Shown here: positions 8,346 to 16,114 of the stretch, one piece after another | How positions within the stretch are numbered: position 1 is the stretch's first letter | How the letters are laid out: each line of letters opens with the position of its first letter | DNA from: UBA4877 sp002399345 | Lineage (GTDB): Bacteria > Bacillota > Thermoanaerobacteria > Thermoanaerobacterales > UBA4877 | Assembly: GCA_036752905.1 (NCBI GenBank) | Contig: DAIORT010000001.1 | Coordinates: 124,001-188,000, forward strand | Reading direction: 5' to 3' | DNA: 64,000 nucleotides | Position numbers and translations under genes: made by a program | The notes under the pieces: model-generated | Told to the model about the DNA's origin: nothing | Seen by the model: only the letters and a program-made list of their open reading frames with translations | Databases searched by the model: none

Positions 8346-9533
8346 TTAAACCCTAAAAATATTATATAACAATTTGACAGCTTTTTCATAATCTTTTTCT
8401 TTGACCAAGCAAGAAATAGAATTGTGAGAATCTGCAGTTTGCAATATTTCTATTCCATTCTCTGAAAAGGATCTGATAATTTTGGCCATTATACCGGGCA
8501 CGCCACGCATTCTGCAACCAATAACAGAAACTTTAACAAGATGATCTTGCTTGTGATAATTTAAAGAGTATTGTTTTAGTATATCAGAAGTCACCCTCGA
8601 AGAGCCATTATCAACAGTAAAAATTTTTCTATCCGGTAGAATGCTTATAAGGTCAATACTGATTCCGTGATTGGCTAAATTTTTAAAAATCTTGCCGGCC
8701 ATGTTTTTACTAACTTTGCTGGTATTGTCTATGATGTATTGTACCCTGTTAGACATATATGTAACGGCTGAAATGAGATCATTTGATTTAGTTTCATCGA
8801 TGAGGGTATATTTATCATCGTCCATTATATTTTTTAATATTATGGGGATTCCGGCCTTCATAGCAGTTTCGACTGCCAATGGGTGAATTACTTTTGCACC
8901 GAATTCCGCCATTTGGAAAACATCTTCATAACTGATATGCTTAATATTTCTGGCATCTGTAACTATTTTAGGGTCAGCCGACATAAGACCGTCCACATCT
9001 TTAAATATCAATATCTTTTCTGCTTTAAGCTTAGCACCTAAAAGGCTTGCCGTATAGTCGCTTGTTCCCCTTCCCAGGGTGGTGATTTCTTTGTCTTCGG
9101 TCTCACCTTGAAAACCGGAGATTATTGGCACAGTTCCTTTATTAATAATATTCAGTAAATTTTGCTCGTCTAGTTTAATTACAGCAGCGTTAGAAAAATT
9201 ATCGTCTGTTATTATACCGGCTTGGCCACCGGTCAAAGCAATGGATGGAATATCTAAATTCATTAATTCCGTATGAAACAGAACGCTGGATATTATTTCA
9301 CCACAGCTCATGATTAAATCCAGTTCCCTTGGTTCAACTTTATTATTTATCTCTTTTGTAAGATGAATTAAAGTGTCTGTTGAATATGGATCTCCATAAC
9401 GTCCTAAAGCAGAAACAACGACTATCGGGACATACCCTTTTGAGTAGAATTTATGAACTTGATCGACAGCCCTTAATCTCATTGTTTTATTACTTAATAT
9501 TACTCCGCCGAATTTTAATACGATTTTTTTCAA
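8346..9533 (-). CDS. dapG: Aspartate kinase (DapG/LysC type)
   Basis: Phosphorylates aspartate, the first step to lysine, threonine, methionine and diaminopimelate. The 395 residues hold an amino-acid kinase domain (1 to about 230, with ALTGGQAGI and TLGRGTSDYTA) and two C-terminal ACT domains that usually bind lysine. The start is TTG, 6-7 bp after AGGTGG. The N-terminal signature reads KFGGVILSN rather than the usual KFGG-T/S-S-V, a change at a conserved active-site loop. In Bacillus dapG also lies near ymxH in this chromosomal block, which supports the name. Feedback specificity cannot be read from sequence. Confidence 0.9.
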   Translation of the reverse strand: MKKIVLKFGGVILSNKTMRLRAVDQVHKFYSKGYVPIVVVSALGRYGDPYSTDTLIHLTKEINNKVEPRELDLIMSCGEIISSVLFHTELMNLDIPSIALTGGQAGIITDDNFSNAAVIKLDEQNLLNIINKGTVPIISGFQGETEDKEITTLGRGTSDYTASLLGAKLKAEKILIFKDVDGLMSADPKIVTDARNIKHISYEDVFQMAEFGAKVIHPLAVETAMKAGIPIILKNIMDDDKYTLIDETKSNDLISAVTYMSNRVQYIIDNTSKVSKNMAGKIFKNLANHGISIDLISILPDRKIFTVDNGSSRVTSDILKQYSLNYHKQDHLVKVSVIGCRMRGVPGIMAKIIRSFSENGIEILQTADSHNSISCLVKEKDYEKAVKLLYNIFRV

Positions 9534-9551
9534 ATTAAACCACCTGTAAGT

Positions 9552-9797
9552 TCAATATTTTTTTTTGTCTTCTATTTCAACAATGACCATATCATTTCCT
9601 ATTTTTCTTATAGCGTTCCAAGGTATCTTATAGCCGTTTCTCTCATTTTTAAAAAACAATCGGTTTTCAAAAATAATAAAAGAATCAATGTTACCTGTTT
9701 CCTCATCTACTAGTAAATCTGCATCTTCAATCAGCCCCAACCTTGAACCGTCATTTAAATTAACCAGTTCTTTTCCTCCAAATTTACTGAGCAACAT
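9552..9797 (-). CDS. ymxH: PRC-barrel domain protein, YlmC/YmxH family
   Basis: A single PRC-barrel of about 82 residues. The opening MLLSKFGGKELVNLNDG closely follows the YlmC/YmxH pattern, where G-K-E-h-V-N precedes an n-G-x-r-L-G strand. The ATG at 9797 fits the family start and lies 9 bp after GGAGGTG; TTG at 9803 is a possible alternative. Family members are linked with sporulation in Bacillus and Clostridium, but the molecular role is unclear. It is in the same position as ymxH of Bacillus, between the pnp region and the aspartokinase gene. Confidence 0.82.
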   Translation of the reverse strand: MLLSKFGGKELVNLNDGSRLGLIEDADLLVDEETGNIDSFIIFENRLFFKNERNGYKIPWNAIRKIGNDMVIVEIEDKKKY

Positions 9798-9858
9798 AAA
9801 CAATTGCACCTCCATGTACATTATCGTTTATGCTGTATTAATATGATAATAATTTTAG

Positions 9859-10302
9859 CTATATGCCTGTGTGCCCAAATCCGCCGTTTCTTCTTTTTGT
9901 AACAGGTAAGTTATCAGTACATGTGAATTGTATTTTATCTATTTTATTTAAAACCATTTGTGCTATTCTATCGTATTTTTTAACTTTAAAATCAGTATCA
10001 CCAAGGTTTATCAATATTATTTTAATCTCCCCGGTGTAATCGCTGTCAATAGTACCTGGGGAATTGAGAACAATAATTCCATTTTTTAATGCTAGGCCGC
10101 TTCTAGACCGTATCTGTATTTCATAACCGTCAGGAACTTTAACTGCGTATCCTGTAGGTATGAGTTTAACCTTTCCGGGTGCAATTGTTACATCTTTATT
10201 TACACATGCATATAAATCCATTCCCGCTGCTCCGTCGGTTGAATATCTGGGCAAAGGAAGAGATTCATCTTTAACCAACTTCTTTATGTATACTTCCATC
10301 AT
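9859..10302 (-). CDS. dut: dUTP diphosphatase, trimeric type
   Basis: Hydrolyses dUTP to dUMP and pyrophosphate, keeping uracil out of DNA. All five trimeric dUTPase motifs are visible: AAGMDLYA, RSRSGLALK, GTIDSDYTGEI, DRIAQMVL and the C-terminal RRNGGFGHTG. With the ATG at 10302 the protein has 147 residues, normal for the family; the longer frame adds 20 residues that run into the pnp terminator and are unlikely to be translated. AAGGAG precedes the start by 11 bp. It follows the pnp terminator, so a promoter must lie in the short gap. Confidence 0.95.
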   Translation of the reverse strand: MMEVYIKKLVKDESLPLPRYSTDGAAGMDLYACVNKDVTIAPGKVKLIPTGYAVKVPDGYEIQIRSRSGLALKNGIIVLNSPGTIDSDYTGEIKIILINLGDTDFKVKKYDRIAQMVLNKIDKIQFTCTDNLPVTKRRNGGFGHTGI

Positions 10303-10351
10303 GATATTATGTTCTCCTTTTACTATACCACAAATGATATTATTATTTTTA

Positions 10352-10388
10352 ACAAAAAACATAAACCTGCTTAGGTTTATGTTTTTTA
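10352..10388 (-). terminator. Terminator of the rpsO-pnp unit
   Basis: A 9-bp perfect stem (ACATAAACC with GGTTTATGT, plus coordinates 10359-10367 and 10374-10382) has A-runs on one side and T-runs on the other, so it could act in both directions. On the minus strand it begins at the pnp stop codon. Confidence 0.8.
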
Positions 10389-12482
10389 TTTGTTATCTTC
10401 ATTTTCCTTAGGAAGCGCATCTTTTATTGATAAATTTATTCGCCCTTGTCTGTCAATCTCTATAACTTTTACAGTGACCTTATCGCCGACATGTACCACA
10501 TCTTCTACTTTATTAACCCTGTTTGGTGCAAGTTTTGATATATGGACAAGTCCTTCTTTTCCATGTCCAATCTCCACAAAGGCTCCAAATTTTGTCGTCC
10601 TTGTTACTTTACCTTTATAAATGCTTCCGACTTCAACATTTTTCGTGATTGATTCTATTATTTTCAAGGCTTTTTTACCCGACTCTATATCATTTGCTAA
10701 AATAAATATCTTTCCGTCGTCATCAATGTCAATTTTGACTCCTGTATCCGCAATGATCTTATTTATTGTTTTACCACCCGGTCCTATAACATCTCTGATT
10801 TTATCTTGATTTATGGTTGTTGTGATAATTCTCGGTGCATATTTGGAAATATCTTCTCTGGGATGCGGCATAGTCTCCGTTATCTTATCAAGAATGCATA
10901 GTCTAGCGTCTCGTGCTTGCATTAATGCTTTTTCAAGGATTGATCTGTCTATTCCATGGACTTTTATATCCATTTGCATTGCCGTTATACCCTTTTTTGT
11001 TCCTGCCACCTTAAAATCCATATCACCCATAAAATCTTCAAGATCACGTATATCCGTGAGTATGGCATACTTACTATCTTCTTTTATTAATCCCATTGCT
11101 ATTCCAGCTACAGGTGATTTGATTGGTACTCCAGCATCGTAAAGAGCCAAAGTACTCCCGCATACGCTGGCCTGCGATGTTGAACCGTTAGAACTCATTA
11201 CTTCCGATACAACCCTTATAGTATACGGAAACTTATCTTCAGATGGGATGACCGGCTTTAATGCTCTTTCAGCCAGCGCACCATGTCCAATTTCCCTGCG
11301 GCCCGGTCCTCGCATCGGCCTGGCCTCACCTACACTGTAAGAAGGCATGTTATATTGGTGAATATATCGTTTAGAATCCTCATCGCCTAAATCTTCAAGC
11401 ATCTGTATATCGCCCAAAGCTCCTAAAGTAGCCACGGACAATACCTGTGTCTGTCCTCTGCTGAAAAGCGCCGACCCATGGGCCCTAGGCAATAATCCAA
11501 CTTCACAGGATATAGGTCTGATCTCATTAAATGCCCTGCCGTCAATTCTATAACCGTTATCCAATACAATACTTCTCAGTTGTTCTTTAGTTACATCATG
11601 TATTATCTGGCTTATGTCTATTTTATTGTCCGGATACTTTTGCAGGAAGGTCTGCAAAATATCATCAGATACACTATCCAGCTGATCAAGTCTTTTTTGT
11701 CTGTCGTCGCTCAACATCGCTTGCCTAATTAAAGGTAAAGCATAATTATATACGTCTTCCTTAATATCCTCATCAGGTTCAAACAAAGGAAAATCGATTT
11801 TTGTTTTTCCAACATCTTTTATTATTTCCTCTTCAAATTCAATGACCTTTTTTATTTCTGTATGTGCCAGCATCAGAGCATCAATCATGATATCTTCAGA
11901 GACTTCGTTGGCACCTGCTTCAACCATCAATATTGCTTCTTTAGAACCGGATACGGTGAGGTTTAAATCACTTTTTGCCCTTTGTTCAAAATCTGGATTA
12001 ACGATAAGTTTACCTTCAACTAAACCTATAACAACAGATCCGGTTGGACCGTCAAATGGAATATCAGAAATGCTAAGAGCAATGGAGGAACCTAACATTG
12101 CAGCAATTTCCGGCTGGTTATCGGAATCTACCGATAAAACCGTTGCGACAACCTGCACCTCATTACGGAATCCCTGCGGAAACAGCGGCCTTATTGGCCT
12201 ATCGATAAGCCGCGATGTCAATACGGCTTTATCCGTAGGTTTCCCCTCTCTTTTAATAAAACCACCCGGTATCTTACCTATCGAATATAATTTTTCTTCA
12301 TAGTCCACTGTCAGAGGGAAAAAATCAATACCTTCTTTAGGTTCTTTAGAGGTGCATGCGGTAACCAATACCACGGTATCACCATATCGTATCAAACATG
12401 AACCGTTTGCTTGTTGTGCTAACTTACCAACTTCAACGCTTAGATCTCGGCCGGCAAATTGCGTTTTATAAATTCTTTCCAT
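10386..12482 (-). CDS. pnp: Polyribonucleotide nucleotidyltransferase (PNPase)
   Basis: Phosphorolytic 3'-5' exoribonuclease of RNA turnover. The 698 residues show the standard order: two RNase PH-like cores separated by an all-helical region, then KH (about 555-610, GPGGKTINKI) and S1 (about 620-690, GKVTRTTKFGAFVEI). Conserved core segments include RGQTQVLSVATLG, MRGPGRREIGHGALAERA and the SNGSTSQASVCG catalytic loop. The ATG follows GGAGG. It lies 82 bp downstream of rpsO, the usual pairing, with a hairpin in between, and ends in a strong terminator. Confidence 0.97.
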   Translation of the reverse strand: MERIYKTQFAGRDLSVEVGKLAQQANGSCLIRYGDTVVLVTACTSKEPKEGIDFFPLTVDYEEKLYSIGKIPGGFIKREGKPTDKAVLTSRLIDRPIRPLFPQGFRNEVQVVATVLSVDSDNQPEIAAMLGSSIALSISDIPFDGPTGSVVIGLVEGKLIVNPDFEQRAKSDLNLTVSGSKEAILMVEAGANEVSEDIMIDALMLAHTEIKKVIEFEEEIIKDVGKTKIDFPLFEPDEDIKEDVYNYALPLIRQAMLSDDRQKRLDQLDSVSDDILQTFLQKYPDNKIDISQIIHDVTKEQLRSIVLDNGYRIDGRAFNEIRPISCEVGLLPRAHGSALFSRGQTQVLSVATLGALGDIQMLEDLGDEDSKRYIHQYNMPSYSVGEARPMRGPGRREIGHGALAERALKPVIPSEDKFPYTIRVVSEVMSSNGSTSQASVCGSTLALYDAGVPIKSPVAGIAMGLIKEDSKYAILTDIRDLEDFMGDMDFKVAGTKKGITAMQMDIKVHGIDRSILEKALMQARDARLCILDKITETMPHPREDISKYAPRIITTTINQDKIRDVIGPGGKTINKIIADTGVKIDIDDDGKIFILANDIESGKKALKIIESITKNVEVGSIYKGKVTRTTKFGAFVEIGHGKEGLVHISKLAPNRVNKVEDVVHVGDKVTVKVIEIDRQGRINLSIKDALPKENEDNK

Positions 12483-12537
12483 GTATTATATACCTCCCTT
12501 CATTATATTATTGCCATTATTACCTTTACTAAAATAT

Positions 12538-12566
12538 AATATGAGCGAGAATAACCCGCCCATATT
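12538..12566 (-). promoter_or_regulatory. Intergenic hairpin between rpsO and pnp
   Basis: A 12-bp stem with two G-T wobbles on the minus-strand RNA and a 5-nt loop covers the rpsO stop codon. Only a weak T-rich stretch follows, so it is more likely an RNA processing site or partial attenuator than a full terminator. The rpsO-pnp gap carries an RNase III site in Escherichia coli; equivalence here is inference. Confidence 0.55.
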
Positions 12567-12834
12567 ATTTACGTAAACCTAAATCCTCTACTATTTTACG
12601 ATATCTATCAACATCAATTCGATATAAATAATTCAGCAGCCTGCGTCTTTGCCCTACCATTTTAAGGAGTCCCTGTCTTGAATGGTAGTCTTTTTTATGA
12701 ATACTGAAATGTTTATTTAAAACATTTATTTTTTCAGTAAGTAAGGCAATTTGAACTTCTGAAGAGCCTGTATCCCCTTCGTGAACTTGGTATTTCTTGA
12801 TAATTTCATCTTTTTTTTCTTTGCTTAAAGCCAT
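12565..12834 (-). CDS. rpsO: 30S ribosomal protein S15
   Basis: Small-subunit protein that binds the 16S rRNA central domain. At 89 residues it is of normal length and contains the S15 segments HEGDTGSSEVQIALLTEKI (near 17-35), HKKDYHSRQGLLKMVGQRRRLLNYL (near 46-70) and the lysine-rich ends. The ATG is 5 bp after AAGGAGG. A sigma-A promoter and a 75-nt structured leader precede it, and pnp follows. Confidence 0.98.
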   Translation of the reverse strand: MALSKEKKDEIIKKYQVHEGDTGSSEVQIALLTEKINVLNKHFSIHKKDYHSRQGLLKMVGQRRRLLNYLYRIDVDRYRKIVEDLGLRK

Positions 12835-12839
12835 ATTAT

Positions 12840-12910
12840 CCTCCTTATTAATAAGAAATTCGCCTTAAACATTGAATATAGGCAGGAGAATCAATAATCA
12901 AAGTTTAAGG
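12840..12910 (-). promoter_or_regulatory. Structured rpsO leader, possible S15 autoregulatory element
   Basis: In the minus-strand RNA, CCUUAAAC (12910-12903) pairs perfectly with GUUUAAGG (12870-12863). A second stem AUUGA/UCAAU (12895-12891 with 12875-12871) stacks inside it with a 7-nt bulge. The 15-nt loop contains CUCCU (12888-12884), exactly complementary to AGGAG in the rpsO ribosome binding site (12845-12841). A loop-to-ribosome-site pseudoknot would block translation, like the pseudoknot mode of S15 control in Escherichia coli. The pairings are seen in sequence; regulation by S15 is inferred. Confidence 0.6.
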
Positions 12911-12922
12911 TAACTCTTTTTT

Positions 12923-12950
12923 ATTGTAACATATTTATTAATAAATTCAA
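12923..12950 (-). promoter_or_regulatory. Sigma-A promoter of rpsO
   Basis: TTGAAT, 16 bp and TACAAT on the minus strand, located just after the ribF stop codon. Transcription would start near 12916, right before the structured leader. Confidence 0.6.
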
Positions 12951-12954
12951 GTAT

Positions 12955-13884
12955 CTAGCTGTGGAAATAATTTAATGCACTGTCTATATCGCTTGCTATT
13001 TTTTCTTTAAGCAATGTTACATTTTTGAATTCAATATCATTTCTGATGAATTTTAAGAACTCCACTTCAATATGCTTTCCATATAAATTCATATTAAAAT
13101 TATCAAGGATATTGGTTTCTATGCTATAATTCTTATTATGAAAAGTCGGGTTAAATCCAATGTCTGTTACACTGGGGTAGTAAGTACCGTCAATAAATGT
13201 ACGTGATATATATACACCATTAGGAGGCAGACACATCCTTCTATCTATTTTCAAATTTGCCGTTGGATAACCCGTCAATGTGCTGCCATAATTATTTCCC
13301 TTGATAACACTGCCTTCAACAGAATAATACCTGCCTAAATAGTCAGGTACTATATCTACCTTCCCGTCTTTTATAAGCTCTCTTATATAACTACTGCTTA
13401 CCTTCACTCCGTTCATCATTACCGGTGGTACAACTTTTACCTCATAGTTATACTTCTTACCAAATCTCTTTAATGTTTCTACGTTTCCTTCACCATTATT
13501 GCCAAATCTAAAATCAGATCCTATAATGACATAACCTACATTTAATTTATCAACAAGAACATTTTTAATAAAATCCTTATCACTCATCATGGAGAATTCT
13601 TTATTAAATTTGACCATAACGAGATAATCAACGTATAAGTCTGTAATGAGTTTAACTTTCTTACTTCTGGTGGTTAATAGTGACGGGGCCTTGGATGGAT
13701 CTAAAGTCTTCAATGTATGATCGTCAAAAGTAAAAACTAAAGATTTATAACCATATGTTGCGGTAATATTTTTTAAATTTTTAATAAGAGAAACATGCCC
13801 TAAATGAACACCATCAAAATTACCTAAAACAATTCCAATCTTTTTATTGAAACTGAGATTTGCAATATCCCTTATGACATACAT
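12955..13884 (-). CDS. ribF: Bifunctional riboflavin kinase / FAD synthetase
   Basis: Makes FMN from riboflavin and then FAD. The N-terminal nucleotidyltransferase domain has GNFDGVHLGH (about residues 22-31) and a later SSSYIRELI motif (about 168-176). The C-terminal flavokinase domain has GYPTANL (about 204-210) and NGVYISRTFIDG. Length (309) is normal. It follows truB with 2 bp between frames and is the last gene of the rimP-nusA-infB run, as in Bacillus (ribC). The next gene, rpsO, has its own promoter. Confidence 0.95.
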   Translation of the reverse strand: MYVIRDIANLSFNKKIGIVLGNFDGVHLGHVSLIKNLKNITATYGYKSLVFTFDDHTLKTLDPSKAPSLLTTRSKKVKLITDLYVDYLVMVKFNKEFSMMSDKDFIKNVLVDKLNVGYVIIGSDFRFGNNGEGNVETLKRFGKKYNYEVKVVPPVMMNGVKVSSSYIRELIKDGKVDIVPDYLGRYYSVEGSVIKGNNYGSTLTGYPTANLKIDRRMCLPPNGVYISRTFIDGTYYPSVTDIGFNPTFHNKNYSIETNILDNFNMNLYGKHIEVEFLKFIRNDIEFKNVTLLKEKIASDIDSALNYFHS

Positions 13885-13886
13885 GC

Positions 13887-14792
13887 TTAGCTATTCCTCT
13901 CTATGTGTATTAACGATTTCATTTTTATCTTATTGTTATGAAATATGCCTATACCTATGAATTTATAATTAATCTCATATACCCTAATGATATTATTTTC
14001 ATTAATAATACCATATATATTTATTATTTTTTCCTTTGTAATTTCAACACCGTTTAAAACTTCTTTTAATGCGCCTTCGTCAATGATGATCATTGGGTAA
14101 TTATATAATATAAAATCCGGTGGTAACAGAAATTTACTTATGCTGCATATATTATTATTATACAAGTCGTCAAAGCATATTGCATTTGACTTTTCCAACG
14201 GGCCGTAGCGGGTTCTTTCAAGGCTCGCGGTGTAACCTACCGTATCCAGGCTCTTTGCAATATCCTCGCACAAAGTTCTTATATAAGTACCGCTTCCACA
14301 TGTTACTTTAATAAAAATTTCATTCTTATTATAATATAGAAGTTTACAAGAATTGATATATGTAGTAATTGGTTTAAGTGAAATATCTTCACCGTTTCTT
14401 GCCAGGCTGTAGGCTCTCTTTCCTTTGACTTTTTTTGCAGAAAAAGCGGGAGGAACCTGATTGATTTCACCTATAAAGTTTTTCAGTACGTTATTTATTT
14501 TACATTCGTTAACGAACGGCACGGGCGCGGTCTTTACAATTTTACCTGTATAATCGCCGGTATTTGTCGCAGCTCCCAGTTTTAAACAAGCAATATAATC
14601 TTTATTTAATAAATGCATATAGGTATCAAGCTTCGTGCTTCTATTAATGAAAATCGGTAATACTCCGACAGCAAACGGATCCAGTGTACCACCGTGTCCT
14701 ACTTTAGAAATATGAAATTTCTTCTTTATCTTTTGTACAATATAATTTGATGATAAGCCCTCGGGTTTATATATATTTAAAATCCCGTTCAA
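13887..14792 (-). CDS. truB: tRNA pseudouridine(55) synthase
   Basis: Isomerises U55 in the T loop of tRNAs. The catalytic aspartate is Asp38 in GHGGTLDPFAVGVLPI; the substrate-binding stretch around residues 68-72 and the GSGTYIRTLCEDIAKSL motif (about 170-186) are present, followed by a C-terminal PUA-like region. The start was moved to TTG at 14792, which lies 9 bp after AGGAGG and gives MNGILNIYKPEGLSS, the usual TruB opening. The longer frame's ATG at 14816 would lie inside nrnA, upstream of that site. The gap to the nrnA stop is one base. Confidence 0.94.
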   Translation of the reverse strand: MNGILNIYKPEGLSSNYIVQKIKKKFHISKVGHGGTLDPFAVGVLPIFINRSTKLDTYMHLLNKDYIACLKLGAATNTGDYTGKIVKTAPVPFVNECKINNVLKNFIGEINQVPPAFSAKKVKGKRAYSLARNGEDISLKPITTYINSCKLLYYNKNEIFIKVTCGSGTYIRTLCEDIAKSLDTVGYTASLERTRYGPLEKSNAICFDDLYNNNICSISKFLLPPDFILYNYPMIIIDEGALKEVLNGVEITKEKIINIYGIINENNIIRVYEINYKFIGIGIFHNNKIKMKSLIHIERNS

Positions 14793-14793
14793 A

Positions 14794-15750
14794 TTATAAA
14801 TTCCTCCTACACTCATCCAAAATCATATACTTTACGCTTTCATAGTCCTTATTTATAAAGCATCCAGAGGCTTTTTTATGTCCGCCTCCCCCAAATTTCA
14901 CTGCAATATTATTTACGTCAACGTAGTCTTTTGAGCGAAAACTTACCCGGACACCATCTTTTTCTATTTTAAACATCAATGCTATTTCTACTCCGTCGAT
15001 GTTTTTAACATAATTTACAAATCCACCGCTATCATTGTCCGATGCACCGGATTTTTCGAGCATCTGTTTATTTAAAAAAACATATCCTATTTTGCCATAC
15101 TCTATTGTAGCAAGTGTTGATAAAACCAATGGTAATAATTTAATCCTAGGCAGGCTTGTCTTATCAAAAACCATTTCATTTATTTTTCTTAGCATTGCTC
15201 CTTTGGCCAGTAGTCTCGAAGCAACACTAAAGGTGTATGGTGTCACATTATCGTACTTAAAACCGCCTGTATCAGTAATTATAGCAGTAAGTAAACAGTT
15301 GGCTATATCGGTATCAATATATACGGTTAACGCCTTAAGCACATCGTATATAAGTTCTGACGCTGCAGATGCTTTAGGGTCAACATAATTATAATCGCAA
15401 AAAAAATTATCACTGGGGTGATGATCGATACATAAAGTTTTTTCAGATTTAAAAAGCAGATTTTTACTTGTGCCCAGACGTTCCGTCTCATTAATGTCTA
15501 CGACAATAAATAAATCACTGTCCTGATTTTTAAGGAATTCAGGATGTAATATATCTTGACAGCAAGGTAAAAACTTATATTGTTCAGGTATGCTGTCATC
15601 AAGTATAATATATACATCCTTTCCCATCCGTTTCAAAGCAATATAAAGTGCCAACGAGCTGCCGATGCAGTCGCCGTCAGGGTTAATGTGTGAAGAAATA
15701 ATTATTTTTTGTGACAATTTAATTGCGGAGATTATTTCATTAATAATCAT
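14794..15750 (-). CDS. nrnA: DHH-family oligoribonuclease / pAp phosphatase, NrnA-like
   Basis: Cytoplasmic phosphoesterase that degrades very short RNA and 3'-phosphoadenosine 5'-phosphate in Bacillus. The 318 residues have the DHH domain motifs HINPDGDCIGSSLAL (about 21-35) and DHHPSD (about 110-115) and the DHHA1 glycine motif GGGGHKKASG (about 287-296). The ATG follows AAGGAG and overlaps the rbfA stop as ATGA. It sits between rbfA and truB, its normal clostridial place. Activity on nanoRNA versus pAp is assumed from the family. Confidence 0.92.
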   Translation of the reverse strand: MIINEIISAIKLSQKIIISSHINPDGDCIGSSLALYIALKRMGKDVYIILDDSIPEQYKFLPCCQDILHPEFLKNQDSDLFIVVDINETERLGTSKNLLFKSEKTLCIDHHPSDNFFCDYNYVDPKASAASELIYDVLKALTVYIDTDIANCLLTAIITDTGGFKYDNVTPYTFSVASRLLAKGAMLRKINEMVFDKTSLPRIKLLPLVLSTLATIEYGKIGYVFLNKQMLEKSGASDNDSGGFVNYVKNIDGVEIALMFKIEKDGVRVSFRSKDYVDVNNIAVKFGGGGHKKASGCFINKDYESVKYMILDECRRNL

Positions 15751-16097
15751 GTCTCTTTCTCCTTTAGTTCCTCGATCATCTTTGATATACGTATACCATT
15801 CTCTATCGATTCATCCAGTACAAAAGTTATTTCAGGAATATATTTGATTTTCATTTTCTTGGATAATGATTTTTTGATAAACCCTACGGCATTTTTAAGG
15901 CCGGACAATGTACCGGTTTTTACATCGTCATTACCGTATATACTTATATAAACTTTAGCATATTTAAAGTCCTTACTAAGTTCAACATGAGTTACGCTGC
16001 AAATATCGGATATACGTGGATCCTTTAATTCATTAACTATTATTGAACCTATATGTCTCTTTAAGTCTTCGGCTACTCTCTCATTTTTTAGTCCCAT
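15747..16097 (-). CDS. rbfA: Ribosome-binding factor A
   Basis: Binds the 30S subunit and helps mature the 5' end of 16S rRNA. The KH-like fold is recognisable from ERVAEDLKRHIGSIIVNELKDPR at the N-terminus and the FVLDESIENGIRIS segment near the end. The ATG at 16097 was chosen because AAGGG lies 8 bp upstream; the longer frame begins at a GTG overlapping that site. At 116 residues it has normal length. It overlaps nrnA by 4 bp and follows infB. Confidence 0.93.
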   Translation of the reverse strand: MGLKNERVAEDLKRHIGSIIVNELKDPRISDICSVTHVELSKDFKYAKVYISIYGNDDVKTGTLSGLKNAVGFIKKSLSKKMKIKYIPEITFVLDESIENGIRISKMIEELKEKET

Positions 16098-16114
16098 TAT
16101 AATCACCCTTCAAA

